Positions 11,891 to 23,507 of a stretch of DNA of 64,000 nt are shown here, piece after piece; position 1 is the stretch's first letter; each line of letters starts with the position of its first letter. The translations under genes and the position numbers were made by a program. Source of the stretch: Manihot esculenta. Taxonomy: Eukaryota; Streptophyta; Magnoliopsida; Malpighiales; Euphorbiaceae. The DNA lies in assembly GCF_001659605.2 (NCBI RefSeq), contig NC_035177.2, forward strand, positions 2,108,611 through 2,172,610, in the 5' to 3' direction. The notes below the pieces were generated by a model. The model had not been told where the DNA came from. It was given only the letters and a program-made list of their open reading frames with translations, and made no database searches.

Positions 11891-12349
11891 AAAAGCTATG
11901 CAGATGTCCATAGGAAACAGATAGAGTTCCAGGAGGGGGATATGGTTTTGCTGAAGGTGTCTCCAATAAAGGGCGTGGTTCGCTTTGGAAGAAAGGGTAA
12001 GCTAGCTCCACGATACATTGGTCCCTTTGAGATTCTGCAGAGGATCGGGAATGTGTCGTACAAGCTGGATTTACCTGCATCTATGGAAAGAATCCATCCG
12101 GTGTTTCATGTTTCTATGCTACGAAAATTTGTGTCAGATCCAGGTCAGGTTCTCAGTGAGCCTGATGTGGAGATCCTAGGAGATCTCACATATGTCGAAC
12201 AGCCAGTGAGGATCATTGACACCCAGATCAGAAAGTTGAGAAACAAAGAAATTCCGATGGTAAAAGTCCTGTGGAACCACCATAACATAGAAGAGTGCAC
12301 CTGGGAGACACGGGAGTCTATGCTCCAGCAATACCCATATCTGTTTTGA
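11891..12349 (+). CDS. Element B integrase C terminus and chromodomain
   Basis: The frame continues directly after the TAG at 11888; an internal ATG lies at 11942. It encodes the integrase C-terminal GPFEIL-type domain ([21 protein letters not shown]) and ends in a chromodomain-like segment ([27 protein letters not shown], ending YPYLF). Chromodomains of this type direct integration to heterochromatin in chromoviruses. Because of the upstream stop this part would only be made by readthrough. Confidence 0.85.
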   Translation, partial: KSYADVHRKQIEFQEGDMVLLKVSPIKGVVRFGRKGKLAPRYIGPFEILQRIGNVSYKLDLPASMERIHPVFHVSMLRKFVSDPGQVLSEPDVEILGDLTYVEQPVRIIDTQIRKLRNKEIPMVKVLWNHHNIEECTWETRESMLQQYPYLF

Positions 12350-12395
12350 GGTGAGTTGTCCCCTTTTCTATATGTTATGTGTTTATGTGTTTGAG

Positions 12396-12432
12396 GAACA
12401 TTCGATGACGAATGTTCTTAAGGGGGGGAGAA
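12396..12432 (+). other. Element B hairpin and polypurine tract
   Basis: GAACATTCG-ATGA-CGAATGTTC (12396-12417) is a perfect 9-bp inverted repeat with a 4-nt loop. It is followed by AGGGGGGGAGAA, the polypurine tract that primes plus-strand synthesis, directly against the 3' LTR start at 12433. Confidence 0.85.
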
Positions 12433-14515
12433 TGTAATACCCGGCTAGAGTCCGGCGTCGGAAGTCCTGTAGGACGGTGGACTTTCTGATGTCGGAAGTC
12501 TCTAGAAGGGTAAGGGCTATGTTTTATATGGTTTTATACGCGTTTGCATGTTTTAAGTTGTAAAAGAAATGAGGTTTTGCAAGAAAAGCACCAAGGCAGA
12601 AAAGCCAAGGTTCGGCCGCCGAAGGTGACTTTCGGCCGCCGAACGTACATGGCATTCGGGTTCTCATTCAGCCGCCGTAGTTGGTCTGGCCAGCCAATTA
12701 TAAAAGGCCCTAGGTCGGTCAAATGGATAAGATTTGCTTTCCATTTGCACGAGCTGAGGTGAGACTTGATCTTCCTTGAGTGATTTATGTGTTTTCTCAA
12801 AGTTTTCATGGTTTTGATGGATTTTCATGTGGTTTTGAAGTTTTTAAGCAAAAGAACAAAGGTTTGGAAGCTTGGAGAAGTTGAGAGGATTTCTCCATAT
12901 CTCCACGTAGGGATCGTTCAATCTCTTGTTTAGAAGAGGTAAGTGAAGATCCTGAACTTCCTTTCTTGATTTTGAAGGTTTTATGGGAGTTGTATGGGTA
13001 GTATGCATGAGTAGGTTTAGATGAGGTTTTGGTGATTTTTGTGTTAAAGCATGTTAAATGTTGTTTGCTATGTGTATTTTGGAGGTGTTAGGCAAGGTTT
13101 AGACCTCTTTATGCATGTTCTATGGTATATGCTAGTTGGGAGTAGTTGCTATGCATGTTGGATAGGTTTTGGGTGCAATTTGCATGAAACAGAGCAGGTT
13201 TCTGCCCAACGGGCAAAACCAGGTTCGGCCGCCGAAGGAAGGTTCGGCCGCCAAACCCCTTGTGGAGGCAGTTTCGGCTGCCAAAGCTTGCCCCCGAACA
13301 TTTGGACTTTCGTCTCTGGAGGCAAGGTTCGGCCGCCGAAAGTGCCGCCGAAGGTTGAGTTTCATCTCTAGACGAGACTTTCGGCTGCCGAAGGTGCCGC
13401 CGAACATGCATGAGTTTCGTCTCTGGAGGAGAGTTTCGGCCGCCGAACCTACCGCCGAAAGTGCCCTATCCAGCTTTATTTTGCATGTTTTATGTGCTTG
13501 TTCTAGGAGGCTTTAGAGGGTTTTTGGGGAGTTTCTTAGAGATGTTCTTGAGTGAGTTTGGTCCCTCATTTCAGTCCACCTGTGTAGGAACGGACCAGAG
13601 GAACCAAGGAGGTCAGCAGTGAGCACTGCTTCAGAACCTGCAGAGTCAGTACAGAGTCAACCAAAGGTGAGTGGAACTGAACTAAAGCTTTGACTATGAG
13701 AACTCAAACATTTTTAGCATGTTTCATGCATCATTTATGCCATGTGTAGAGTATTGCATTAGTGAGCACGAAGATGTTGCATTAATCAGTGCATGTACAG
13801 ATCGGGCGTAGCTTGGATTCATTAGCCCCCTGAATGAAGACCTGAGGAGCGCTGAAAGGGCCGGGCACACGGTACCATAGGGTGCTGAATGAAGACCTGA
13901 GGAGCTCCTTCGCGGGCCGGGCAATGTGGGGGAATTTTGAATTAGTCCGTCTGAGATGATGTGATTTATTTGTGTTGTGATGCATTCCATGAGATCATGT
14001 TTTATAACATGTTTTATATGTACTACTCACTGGGCTAGTATAGCTCACCCTCTCCCTTAACCCCCAGTCTTGCAAGTTCAGAGTCCAGAGAAGTCAGCAG
14101 GGTACAGATAAAGAGAAGAGTTATGTAATAGCTAGTGTGGACATGTAACTGTAAAAGATAGTTTATGTTGTTGAGATAATGCTTGACCATATGAGTTGTA
14201 ATCCCTTTTATATTTATACATGGTCGATTATGCAAATGATTTTATTGTATATGAAAAACCAGGCTTAATATTTTATGAGTTGACCCGCCTAGAGCAAAGA
14301 TGAGAGCTCTAGCAGGGGTTGTACAGGACAGGGTTAGCGTATGCACAGGTTAAGCCTCGGAACAGAGAAAAGTTTTAATGTTTACTGAAAATGTTTGATC
14401 ATGTATGGGATTTCACAGGTACACAGAGTTCACAGCAGGCTTGCTACGGGTCCCGGCGGCCTTAAGCCGATCTGGATCCTAGCGCCGGTAGCAGTTCGGT
14501 TTTCAGGCTGTTACA
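12433..14515 (+). repeat. Element B 3' LTR
   Basis: 2083 bp, TGTAATACCC to GCTGTTACA, nearly identical to the 5' LTR and followed by the TSD copy TAAGC. It carries the same dyad pair, TATA box (about 12698), donor-like AAGAGGTAAGTG (about 12936) and tandem units. Confidence 0.93.
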
Positions 14516-15137
14516 TAAGCCTTATGTTTTCCAAAGTGTTTTAGTATGTTTTCATGTTTTACGTGTAAAGAAAATGAATTTTGAAAGAAAAGAACCAAGG
14601 AAGAAATGCCAGGTTCGGCCGTCGAAGGTGAAGTTCGGCCGCCGAACATGCATGACTTTAGGAATCACGTTTGGCCGCCGAAGGTGGTCTGGCCAGCCAC
14701 CTATAAAAGGCCAGAGGTCTGTGAATGGATAAGATTTTCTTTCCATTTCCACGGACAGAGGTGAGACCATGATCTTTCTTGGGTGATCTTCATGTTTTCT
14801 CCAAATCTTTCAAAGTTTTGATAAGTTTTCATGTTGTTTTGAAGCTTTCGAGCTAAAAACCAAAGTTTTGAAGTTTGGAGACTTTGAGAGAGAGTTGCTC
14901 CATATCTCCACATTAGGATCACCTATCCTCTAGATCTTCAAGAGGTAAGTGTAGATCCTTAACTTCTTTTCATGTTTTATGAAGGTTTTATGGAGTTTTA
15001 TGGGTAGAGATGCATGTTTAGGTTAAGTAGAGTTTTTAGTTGTTTATTGGTGAAAGCATGTTTATGTGTTGAGTTGTGATGTTTGTTGGGGTTTTAAGGT
15101 AGTTTTGGATCCCTTTGTGCATATACTTGAGTATATG

Positions 15138-16424
15138 TGTAATACCCGGCTAGAGTCCGGCATCGGAATTCTACTTTCCGGTGGAATCTAGGATGTTGGA
15201 ATCCGCTAGAAGGGTAAGAAGTATGTTTTTCTAAAGTATTTTAGTGTGTTTTATAGTTTTAAAGTGAAAAAGAAATGATTTTTTGAAAGAAAAGAACCAA
15301 GGAAGAAATGTCAGGTTTGGCCGCCGAAAGTGAGGTTCGGCCGCCGAACATGCATGAGTTTGGAATCACGATTAGGCCGCCGAAGGTGGTCTGGCCAGCC
15401 ACCTATAAAAGGCCCTCAGTCGGTGAATGGATAAGAATTGCTTTTCATTTCACCAACAGAGGTGAGCCCATGTCTTCCTTGGGTAATCTTCATGTTTTCA
15501 TCAAATCTTGCAAAGTTTTGATAGGTTTTGATGTTATTTTGAAGCTTTTGAGCTAAAAATCCAAGTGTTGAAGTTTGGAGACTTTGGAAGAGAGTTGCTC
15601 CATATCTCCACGTTAGGATCGTTCTTCTTCTTGTTTTCAAGAGGTAAGTGAAGATCCTGAACTTCTTTCCATGATTGATGAAGGTTTTGATGGGTAGAGA
15701 TGCATGATTAGGTTAAATAGGATTTTTGGTGAGTTCTTGATGAAAGCATATATATGTGTTGTGTTGTGTTGTTTGTTGGGGTTTTAAGGTAGTTTTGGAC
15801 CCCTTTGTGCATATACTTGAGTGTATGTATGTTGAGGAATTGTGGTTTGTATGTTTGGGTAAGATTTGGAGAGGTTTAGCATGAGGCAGAGCAAGGTTCT
15901 GCCTTACTGGAGAACCCAGTTTCGGCCGCCGAAGGAAGGTTCGGCCGCCGAACATGCTAAGGAGGTGGTTTCGGCTGCCTAAGCTTACCTAAGCTTGCCC
16001 CCGAAAGTTTGGACTTGGTCTATTTATTGTTATGTACATGTTTTATTTGTAAAGCGATGTATGAGTATTGTATAGAGTTGAGTAGTGTGCTTGACCCATT
16101 TGTATTGTAAATCCCTTTTGTACACTTGGTCTATTTATTGTTATGTACATGTTTTGATGAGTGTGAAAAACCAGGCTTAACACAGTATGAATTTAACCCG
16201 TCTAGAGCATGGATGAGAGCTCTAGTAAAGGGTTACAGAGATAGTGCATGCACAGGTTGAGCCTTGGTACAGAGTACAGTTTTTATGTTTTTACAGAAAA
16301 TATATGACCATGTATGGGATTTTACAGGTACTCAGAGAGTATAGCAGGCTTACTATGGGTCCCGGTGACCTTAAGTCGACCCGGATCCTAGTGCCGGTGG
16401 CGGTCCGTTTTTCAGGTTGTTACA
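15138..16424 (+). repeat. Solo LTR A3 inside solo LTR A2, internally deleted
   Basis: This LTR runs from TGTAATACCC to TTGTTACA, with a perfect target duplication ATATG on both sides (15133-15137 and 16425-16429). It is only 1287 bp because roughly 0.8 kb is missing at about 16014, where the dyad region (GAAAGTTTGGACTT) is joined to a sequence that belongs near the 3' end. The joint also holds an extra copy of the 'acTTGGTCTATTTATTG' stretch found again at about 16129. The promoter half, including the TATA box at about 15405, remains. Confidence 0.88.
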
Positions 16425-17820
16425 ATATGTTTGTTGTTGAGTTGTTGGTTGCATGTTTGAGAAAGTTGGGAGGAAGTTTGCATGAAGCAGAGCAGGGTTC
16501 TGCCTAACTGGAGAATCCAGTTTCGGCCGCCAAAGGAAGGTTCGGCCGCCAAACATGCTAAGGAGGTGGTTTCGGCTGCCTAAGCTCGCCCCCGAAAGTT
16601 TGGACTTTCAGCTCTGGAGGGGGGTTTCAGCCGCCGAATATGCCGCCGAAGGTTAGGGACTTTCGTCTCTGGAAAGGACTTTCGGCAGCCAAAGGTGCCG
16701 CCGAAAGTGCCTGACTTTCGGATCTGGAGGGACTTTCGGCCGTCGAACCTGCCGCCGAAAGTGCCCTGTCCAGCCTTCTTTTGCTTGTTTTCCTTGATTG
16801 TTTTAGGATGTTTTAGGGGGGCTTTGGGGAGTTTTATAGAGTTGTTTTTGAGTTAGTTTGGTCCCTCATTTGAGTCCACCTGTGTAGGAACGGACCAGAG
16901 GAACCGAAGAGATCAGCAATAAGCACTGCTTCAGAGTTTTCAGAGTCAGTTCAGAGTTAGCCAGAGGTGAGTGGAACTAAATTTAATCTTTTTAATTGAG
17001 AAATTAAATTCTTTAAGCATATTTCATGCATCATGATTATGCAATAGGATGATTGCATTAGAATTCACGAATATGTGCATGGCATTATTTATTGAACTTG
17101 CGGACGGACATAGTTTGGATTCATTAGCCCTCCCATCAAGTCCTAAGGAGCCTCATCGAGGGCCGGGCACATCAAGTCCTGAGGATCCCCATAGAGGGCC
17201 GGGCATATCAAGACCTGAGGAGCTCCTTCGCGGGCCGGGCACAGTTTGAGGGAGTTTTGTTTCCGTCCGTCCGATATATGATTACTTGTGATGTGATGCA
17301 TTTCATGTGAGCATGATTATTTTGTTCTACTTACTGGGCTAGTATAGCTCACCCCTCTCCCTTAACCCCAGTCTTGCAGGATCAGAGTACAGAGGGATGT
17401 CAGCAGGATTTATGAAGAGTAACGAGTTGTGTAATAGCATAGTATGGACATGTAATATTGTAAAGAGATGTAGAGAGTGTAGTAGTGTGCTTGACCCATT
17501 GGTATTGTAAATCCCTTTTTATATACATGGTTTGTTTATGTACTTGTGTTTTTATGAGTATGAGAACCAGGTTTAACATAGTAACAGTTTTTAACCCGTC
17601 TAGAGCACGCTCTAGTAAGGGGTTCTGTAGTACAGAGATAGTGCATGCACAGGTTGAGTCTTGGTTCAGAGCAAAGTTTTATGTTTTTACAGAAAATGTA
17701 TGATCATGTATGGGATTTTACAGGTATAGAGAGAGTATAGCAGGCTTGCTACGGGTTCCGGCGACCTTAAGTTGACCTGGATCCTAGCGTCGGTAGCGGT
17801 CCGATTTTCGGGTCGTTACA

Positions 17821-20800
17821 GGATAGTTCTGGATGTATGAGGTGCGATAAGCCACACAAAGGAGTCTATCGGTTGGGGACTACAGCATGTTTCAGATGTG
17901 GACAGGAGGGGCACAAGGCATGTGAGTGTCCCAATGCAGCTATAGTGGCATAGTCCCAGCAGACAGCTTTTGGCAGTATAGCTCAGCCAGCAACTTTAGC
18001 CACATTTCATGGCAGAGGGTGAGGTCGAGGGAGAAGGACAACCTCTTCTTCAGTAGGTTCCCACGGGAAAGGTCCTTCAGCTCCAGCACAGATCTTCACC
18101 TTGACACAACAGGAGGCTAACACATCGAACACGGTGGTGTCAGGTAAACTCACTATTGGGTGTTCTAATGTGTATGCTCTTATGGACCCTGGTGCCTCTC
18201 ATTCTTTTATTTCTCTGAGAGCCATAGAGAGTTTGGGTTTGATAGCTTATGGGTTAGAGTGTCCTCTTTGGGTCAGTGGGCCCAAGTGTGATCCATCTGT
18301 GGCAGAATCAGTCTACCGGTTCAGTTCAATTTTTGTAGAGGGTAGGTGCCTTCCAGCTGACCTTGTGGTTCTAGATTTGATCGATTTTGATCTCATTCTA
18401 GGGATGGATTGGCTCTCTACTCATGGTGCTACCTTGGACTGCAGAGACAAGGTAGTCAGGTTCAGAGAACAAGATGGGTCAGAGGTCATCTTCAGAGGAG
18501 ACAGAGTAGGGATGCCTAGAGGTTTGATATTTACCCTGCAGGCTCATAGGTTGCTTAGGAGGGGTTTTTAATGGTTTCTTGCTCATGTCAGAGAGCTTAA
18601 CAGTCAGTTTAGGGAATCAATTTTAGTGCCCGTAGTTAGAGAGTTTCTAGATGTTTTCCCAGATGAGCTACCAGCTTTACCACCTGCTAGGGAGATAGAG
18701 TTTGAAATTAAAGTAATGCCCGAAACCAGACCTATCTCTATTCCTCCCTACAGGATGGCGCATGCAGAATTGTAAGAGTTAAAGGAGCAGTTGCAGGAGT
18801 TGGTAGATAAAGGTTTCATCCGACCTAGTACCTCACCTTGGGGTGCCCCGGTTTTGTTTGTGAAAAAGAAGGATGGATCCCTAAGGCTTTGTATCGACCA
18901 CAGACAGTTGAATAAGGTCACTACCAAGAACAGGTATCCACTACCCAGGATTGATGATCTATTGACCAGCTAGCAGGAGCCGGTTGTTTCTCCAAGATAG
19001 ATTTGAGATCCGGGTACCACTAGCTGAGGGTCAGAGAAGAAGATGTGCCAAAGATAGCTTTCAGGACCAGATATGGACACTATGAGTTCCTAGTGATGCC
19101 GTTTGGGCTAACTAATGCCCCTGCAGCATTCATGGACCTCATGAATAGAGTTTTTAGTCAGTTTCTGGATCACTTCGTTATTATCTTCATTGACGATATC
19201 TTGGTGTATTCCAGAAATGTAGAGGACCATGCCCATTATCTGAGAATTGTGTTGCAAACCCTAAGGGAACATGGCTTGTATGCCAAATTTTCTAAATGTG
19301 AGTTCTGGTTGAGGAGTATCTCTTTCTTGGGGCATGTGGTGTCAGAAAAAGGAATTGAGGTGGACCCCAAGAAAGTAGAAGTTGTAGCTAACTGGCCCAG
19401 ACCCACTATAGTGACAGAGATTAAGAGCTTTTTGGGTTTGGCAGGTTACTACAGGAGGTTTGTCCAGGATTTCTCAGAGATTACTGCTCCTATGACCAGA
19501 TTGACCAAAAAGAATCAGAGGTTCGTTTGGTCAGAACAGTGTGAAGAGAGTTTCGAAGAGCTGAAGAAAAGACTGACGTCAGCACCGGTGTTAGCTCTGC
19601 CTACCAGTAATGAAGACTTCATAGTATTTTGTGATGCGTCTCGAGTGGGACTAGGTTGTGTGTTGATGCAGAAGGAAAGGGTGATTGCTTATGCTTCTAG
19701 ACAGTTGAAGAAGCACGAGTTGAATTATCCCACACACGATCTAGAGATGCCAGCTGTGATCTTTGCACTCAAGATGTGGAGGCATTACCTGTATGGGGTA
19801 AAATGTGAGATCTTTACATATCATAAAAGCTTGCAATACATCTTGAGTCAAAAAGAGTTGAACCTGAGGTAGAGAAGATAGGTAGAGCTGCTTAGTGATT
19901 ATGATTGCAAGATCCAGTATCATCCGGGCAAGGCAAATGTAGTAGTAGATGCTCTTAGCCGAAATTCACTTGGCAGTTTATCCCATATTACAGCAGAGAG
20001 AAGACCGGTGGTGAGGGAACTTTACAAGCTCATTAATAAAGGTTTTCAGCTAGAGTTGTCTGGTACAGGTGCACTAGTGGCTCAGATGAGAGTGACACCC
20101 GTGTTTCTAGAGCAAGTAGCACAGAAACAGCACGAGGACCCTAAGTTGGTGAAAATTACGAGGACTGTTCAGGCAGGCAAGAATGATGAGTTTAGGTTCG
20201 ACAACAAGGGGATCCTCCATTACGAAAATAGATTATGTGTACCATATGACGTAAGTTTGAAGGGAGACATCATGAGAGAAGCTCATAATGCCAGGTACAG
20301 TGTTCACCCTGGGGCCACCAAAATGTATCAGGATCTGAAGAAAGTTTATTGGTGGCCAGCTATGAAGAGGGAAGTGGCGTAGTTTGTGTCCGCTTGTGAA
20401 ATATGTCAGAGGGTGAAGCTGGAACATCAGAAGCCAGCTGGGATGGTCAACCCACTACTGATTCCAGAGTGGAAATGGGAAAATGTGGCAATGGATTTCG
20501 TGGTGGGATTACCAGCAACGTCGAACAGATTAGACTCTATATGAGTAATAGTGGACAGATTAACCAAATTTGCTCACTTTATCCCTGTCAAGAGTGGCTA
20601 CTCTGTGGACAAATTGGCACAGGTATATGTTGAAGAGATTGTCAGGCTGCATGGGGACCCAGTATCAATAGTGTCAGATAGGGGACCTCAGTTTACCTCC
20701 AGGTTTTGGCGGAGTCTGCAGAATGCTATGGGCACGAGGTTAGACTTTAGCACTGACTTTCATCCATAGACTGACGGACAGTCAGAGAGGACCATCCAAA

Positions 20801-21528
20801 CAATAGAAGACATGTTAAAAATGTGTGTGCTAGATTTTGGCGGTTCTTGGAGGCAATATCTACCATTGGTGGAGTTTGCTTACAACAACAGTTACCATGC
20901 TAGCATCGGGATGGCTCCTTATGAAGCTCTATATGGGAGGAAGTGCAGGTCACCTGTCTGCTGGGAAGAAGTGGGAGAAAGGGCCTTGGCAGGGCTAGAG
21001 TTAGTTGAGATCACCAGCAGGGTAGTGCCTATTATCAGAGAAAGAATCAGGACTGCTGTGAGTCGGCAGAAGAGCTATGCAGATGTCCGCAAGAAACATG
21101 TTGTGTTTCAGGAGGGAGATATGATGTTGCTCAAGGTGTCTCCTATGAAAGGGGTGATTTGCTTTGGGAAAAAGGATAAACTAGCTCCAAGGTACATTGG
21201 ACCCTTCGAAATCTTGCAAAAGATTGGGAATGTATCTTACAAGTTAGACTTACCTGCTTCTATGGAGAAAATCCATCTGATTTTTCATGTTTCCATGTTA
21301 TGGAAGTTCATGTCAGATCCAGGCAAGGTTCTTAATGAACCGGATGTAGAGATCCTAGGAGATCTCACCTATGTTGAGCAGCCAGTGCGGATCATAGACA
21401 CACAAATCAGAAAGCTGAGGAACAAGAAAATCGCGATGGTGAAAGTCCTTTGGAATCACCACAATATGAAAGAGTGCACCTGGGAGACTCGGGAGTCCAT
21501 GCTCCAGCAATACCCCTATCTCTTTTAA
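17821..21528 (+). pseudogene. Element A zinc knuckle, protease, RT, RNase H and integrase (broken)
   Basis: After solo LTR A2 the Gag zinc knuckle appears ([30 protein letters not shown], by eye). Next come protease (open 18101-18571, MDPGASHSF), RT (18791-18973 and 19045-19872, with a frameshift at about 18962 and the FIDDILVYS box), RNase H ([10 protein letters not shown]) and integrase ([27 protein letters not shown]). The integrase C terminus and chromodomain are open in 20812-21528, ending [10 protein letters not shown] and YPYLF. At least six in-frame stops are visible, including TAG for CAG at about 19870, 20380 and 20767 and TGA for TGG at about 20542. It is clearly a pseudogene and older than B, C and D. 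Confidence 0.88.
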
Positions 21529-21579
21529 GATAATTGTTTTCAGTTTTATGTGTTTTCTTGGTGTTTATGTTTGCTTGTT

Positions 21580-21616
21580 GAACATTCAGGGACGAATGTT
21601 CTTAAGGGGAGGAGAA
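21580..21616 (+). other. Element A hairpin and polypurine tract
   Basis: GAACATTCA-GGGA-CGAATGTTC (21580-21601) is the same hairpin as in B and C with one mismatched pair. It is followed by TTAAGGGGAGGAGAA against the 3' LTR. Confidence 0.8.
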
Positions 21617-23259
21617 TGTAATACCCGGCTAGACTCCGGCGTCGGAATTCCAACCTTCCGTTAAATTCCCATTAGAATCTGGAATCTCGGATGTTGGAAC
21701 CTCTTAGAAAAGTAAAATTAAGTTTTTCACAAAATAAATTTTATGGTTTTACTATTGGTTTGGTGCGAAAGAATTTTTAAAAAGGAAGAAAAATGTTTTG
21801 GAAGGAAAGCCCAGGTTTGGCCGCCGAACCTTATGTTCGGCTGCCGAACATGGTGCTGCTGCGGGAGCTCCTTTCGGCCCCCGAAGGTGGTCTGGCCAGC
21901 CATCTATAAGAGGCCTCCAGTCCGAAAATGGGAGAGTTTCTCTCTCCATTTTCGGGCAAATTTGAGTTCTTGCCCTTCCATTGTTGATTTTGTTATTTTT
22001 CCTTCAAATCCTTCAAAATATTCATGAGTTTTCTCTTGTTTTTGAAGTTTTAAGCTTGAATCCAAGATTGTAAAGTTTGGAGACCATTTCTCCTCAACTC
22101 CAAGCTTTGGTCGCATCTACCTTAGATCTCCAAGAGGTAAGTATAGATCTTTGCCTTTTCTATGTTTTAAGTAAGTTCTAATAAGGGTTAAGGATTAAAA
22201 ATGTATGAATTGGTTAGATCTAATGTTATAGGGTTTGAGTTGGGTTGTTTATGAATGTTTGCTCTTATGATGTTTTAGTTGTTGTTTGTTGGGGTTTAGC
22301 CTAGTTTTTAAACCCCTTATGTTTGATGAGTGTGTATGCATATTTTGAGGGGTTGGATGTGAGGATTTGGAGAGTTTGGTGGCTGTGTGCTTAAGGCAGA
22401 ATCGGGTTCTGCCATTCTGGAGAACCCAGGTTCGGCCGCCGAAGCAGGGTTCGGTCGCCGAATTTGCCTGTGGAGGTAGCCTTTGGCCGCCTAACCTGCC
22501 CCCAAAGGTTGGTGACTTTCAGATCTGTGGAGACCTTCGGCCACCGAACCTGCCCCCGAAAGTGTCTGACTTTCGAATCTGTGGGGACCTTCGGCCGTCA
22601 AACCTGCCGCCGAAAGTCCTCTGCCCAGCCTTCCTTTGCTTGATTCCTATGCATGTTTTGTTATGTTTTAGGGGATTTTTGGGGAGTTGTTTAGAGTCAT
22701 GTAATAGTTGTGTTGGTCCCTCATTTGAGTCCACCTGTGTAGGATCGGACCAGAGAGACCGTAGAGGCCTTCAGTGAACTAGCTGTGTCATTGTTAGGCA
22801 AGCATCAGCCAGAGGTGAGTAGAACTAAACTAATCTATTGTTTTAAAGTAATCAAATTTTTTAAATATGTTCATGCATTATGAATGCCATGTTTATGTAT
22901 TAGGTTGTTTTGCATTAGAATTGTGCTTCGCCCTAATGATAATGTTGTAATCCCGGTTTTCATGATCTTTATGTACAAGTTTTATGTTTATGTTATATTG
23001 AACCAAGTTGAGGCATGTATGTTGACCATACTGGAGCATTTGATGAGGGTTCTAGTATGAGTTTTATGTTTTTAGTTTATAATACATACACAGGTTAAGC
23101 TTGGTTTCATGAAATGTTTAAATTTTTGTGTTGATATATGATCATGTATGGGATTTTATCAGATACACAGGATGTATAGTAGGCTTGCTACGGGTTCCGG
23201 CGACCTTAAATCGATCTGAATCCTAGTGCCGTTAGCGGTCCGATTTCCGAGTCGTTACA
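21617..23259 (+). repeat. Element A 3' LTR with internal deletion
   Basis: 1643 bp, from TGTAATACCC to GTCGTTACA. Compared with the 5' LTR it lacks about 498 bp: the sequence passes from GCATTAGAATT (near 22914) straight to GTGCTTCGCC, which in the 5' LTR are separated at 518-525 and 1016-1023 by two copies of TTAGAATT. Dyads at 21816 and 21836, TATAAG at 21905 and the AAGAGGTAAGTA donor-like site (GT at 22137) keep the family layout. Confidence 0.9.
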
Positions 23260-23507
23260 AAAAAAGTGAACCGTGAGAAGAAGTTTGAGAGAGGAAAAAA
23301 GATAGTGTTGTTAGCTCCAACAAAATAAATTAAAAATAGCTCCTACGAATTATAATGTGTGAAAAAAAATATATTTTTATTTGTGAGGGTGTATTTTCAA
23401 TCATTAAAATTATCTTAGTGTTTCTGTGGATAAATTAAATCCACCTAATTTTTTAGACAATTTTAATTTTAATTGTCAATATCTGATATGATAATTGGTC
23501 ACAGTAA

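Larger units (their letters stand above)
5112..14515 (+). mobile_element. Element B: complete Ty3/gypsy chromovirus, TSD TAAGC
   Basis: A complete 9404-bp element flanked by a perfect 5-bp target duplication TAAGC (5107-5111 and 14516-14520). The order is 5' LTR 5112-7195, primer site 7199, gag-pol 7406-12349, hairpin and polypurine tract 12396-12432, and 3' LTR 12433-14515. The LTRs are 2084 and 2083 bp and differ by a modest number of changes, including a small indel around a dyad (near 5907 versus 13223) and a short duplication near 7093, so the insertion is fairly recent. The gag-pol frame is continuous except for two nonsense changes. It sits inside solo LTR A2. Confidence 0.95.
5030..17820 (+). 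repeat. Solo LTR A2, split into three pieces by element B and solo LTR A3
   Basis: The three pieces 5030-5111, 14521-15137 and 16430-17820 add up to 2090 bp, the expected length of one LTR of this family. They join at the duplicated target sites of the two inner insertions (TAAGC and ATATG). The outer flanks read GGATA on both sides (5024-5028 and 17821-17825) with one extra A before the left end. Outside them Gag continues from linker to zinc knuckle. The first piece begins with TGTAATACCC and the last ends in GGGTCGTTACA. The last piece holds three units of an approximately 36-bp repeat ending in GGGCCGGGCA (17128-17240). Confidence 0.88.
1..23259 (+). mobile_element. Element A: old, broken Ty3/gypsy chromovirus with nested insertions
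   Basis: The element runs from a partial 5' LTR (1-1360) through primer site, gag and pol to a polypurine tract (21605-21616) and a 3' LTR (21617-23259). Its coding region is cut into 1631-1830, 3947-5029 and 17821-21528. The pieces join at matching points of the gag-pol reading order when compared with elements B, C and D. The interruptions are solo LTR A1 (1831-3946) and the composite A2 insertion (5030-17820). Gag and pol carry many stops and frameshifts, so it is dead. The chromodomain-like C terminus and gene order PR-RT-RH-INT place it in the chromoviruses, most like Tekay/Del. About 0.8 kb of the 5' LTR and the left target site lie outside the window. Confidence 0.88.
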
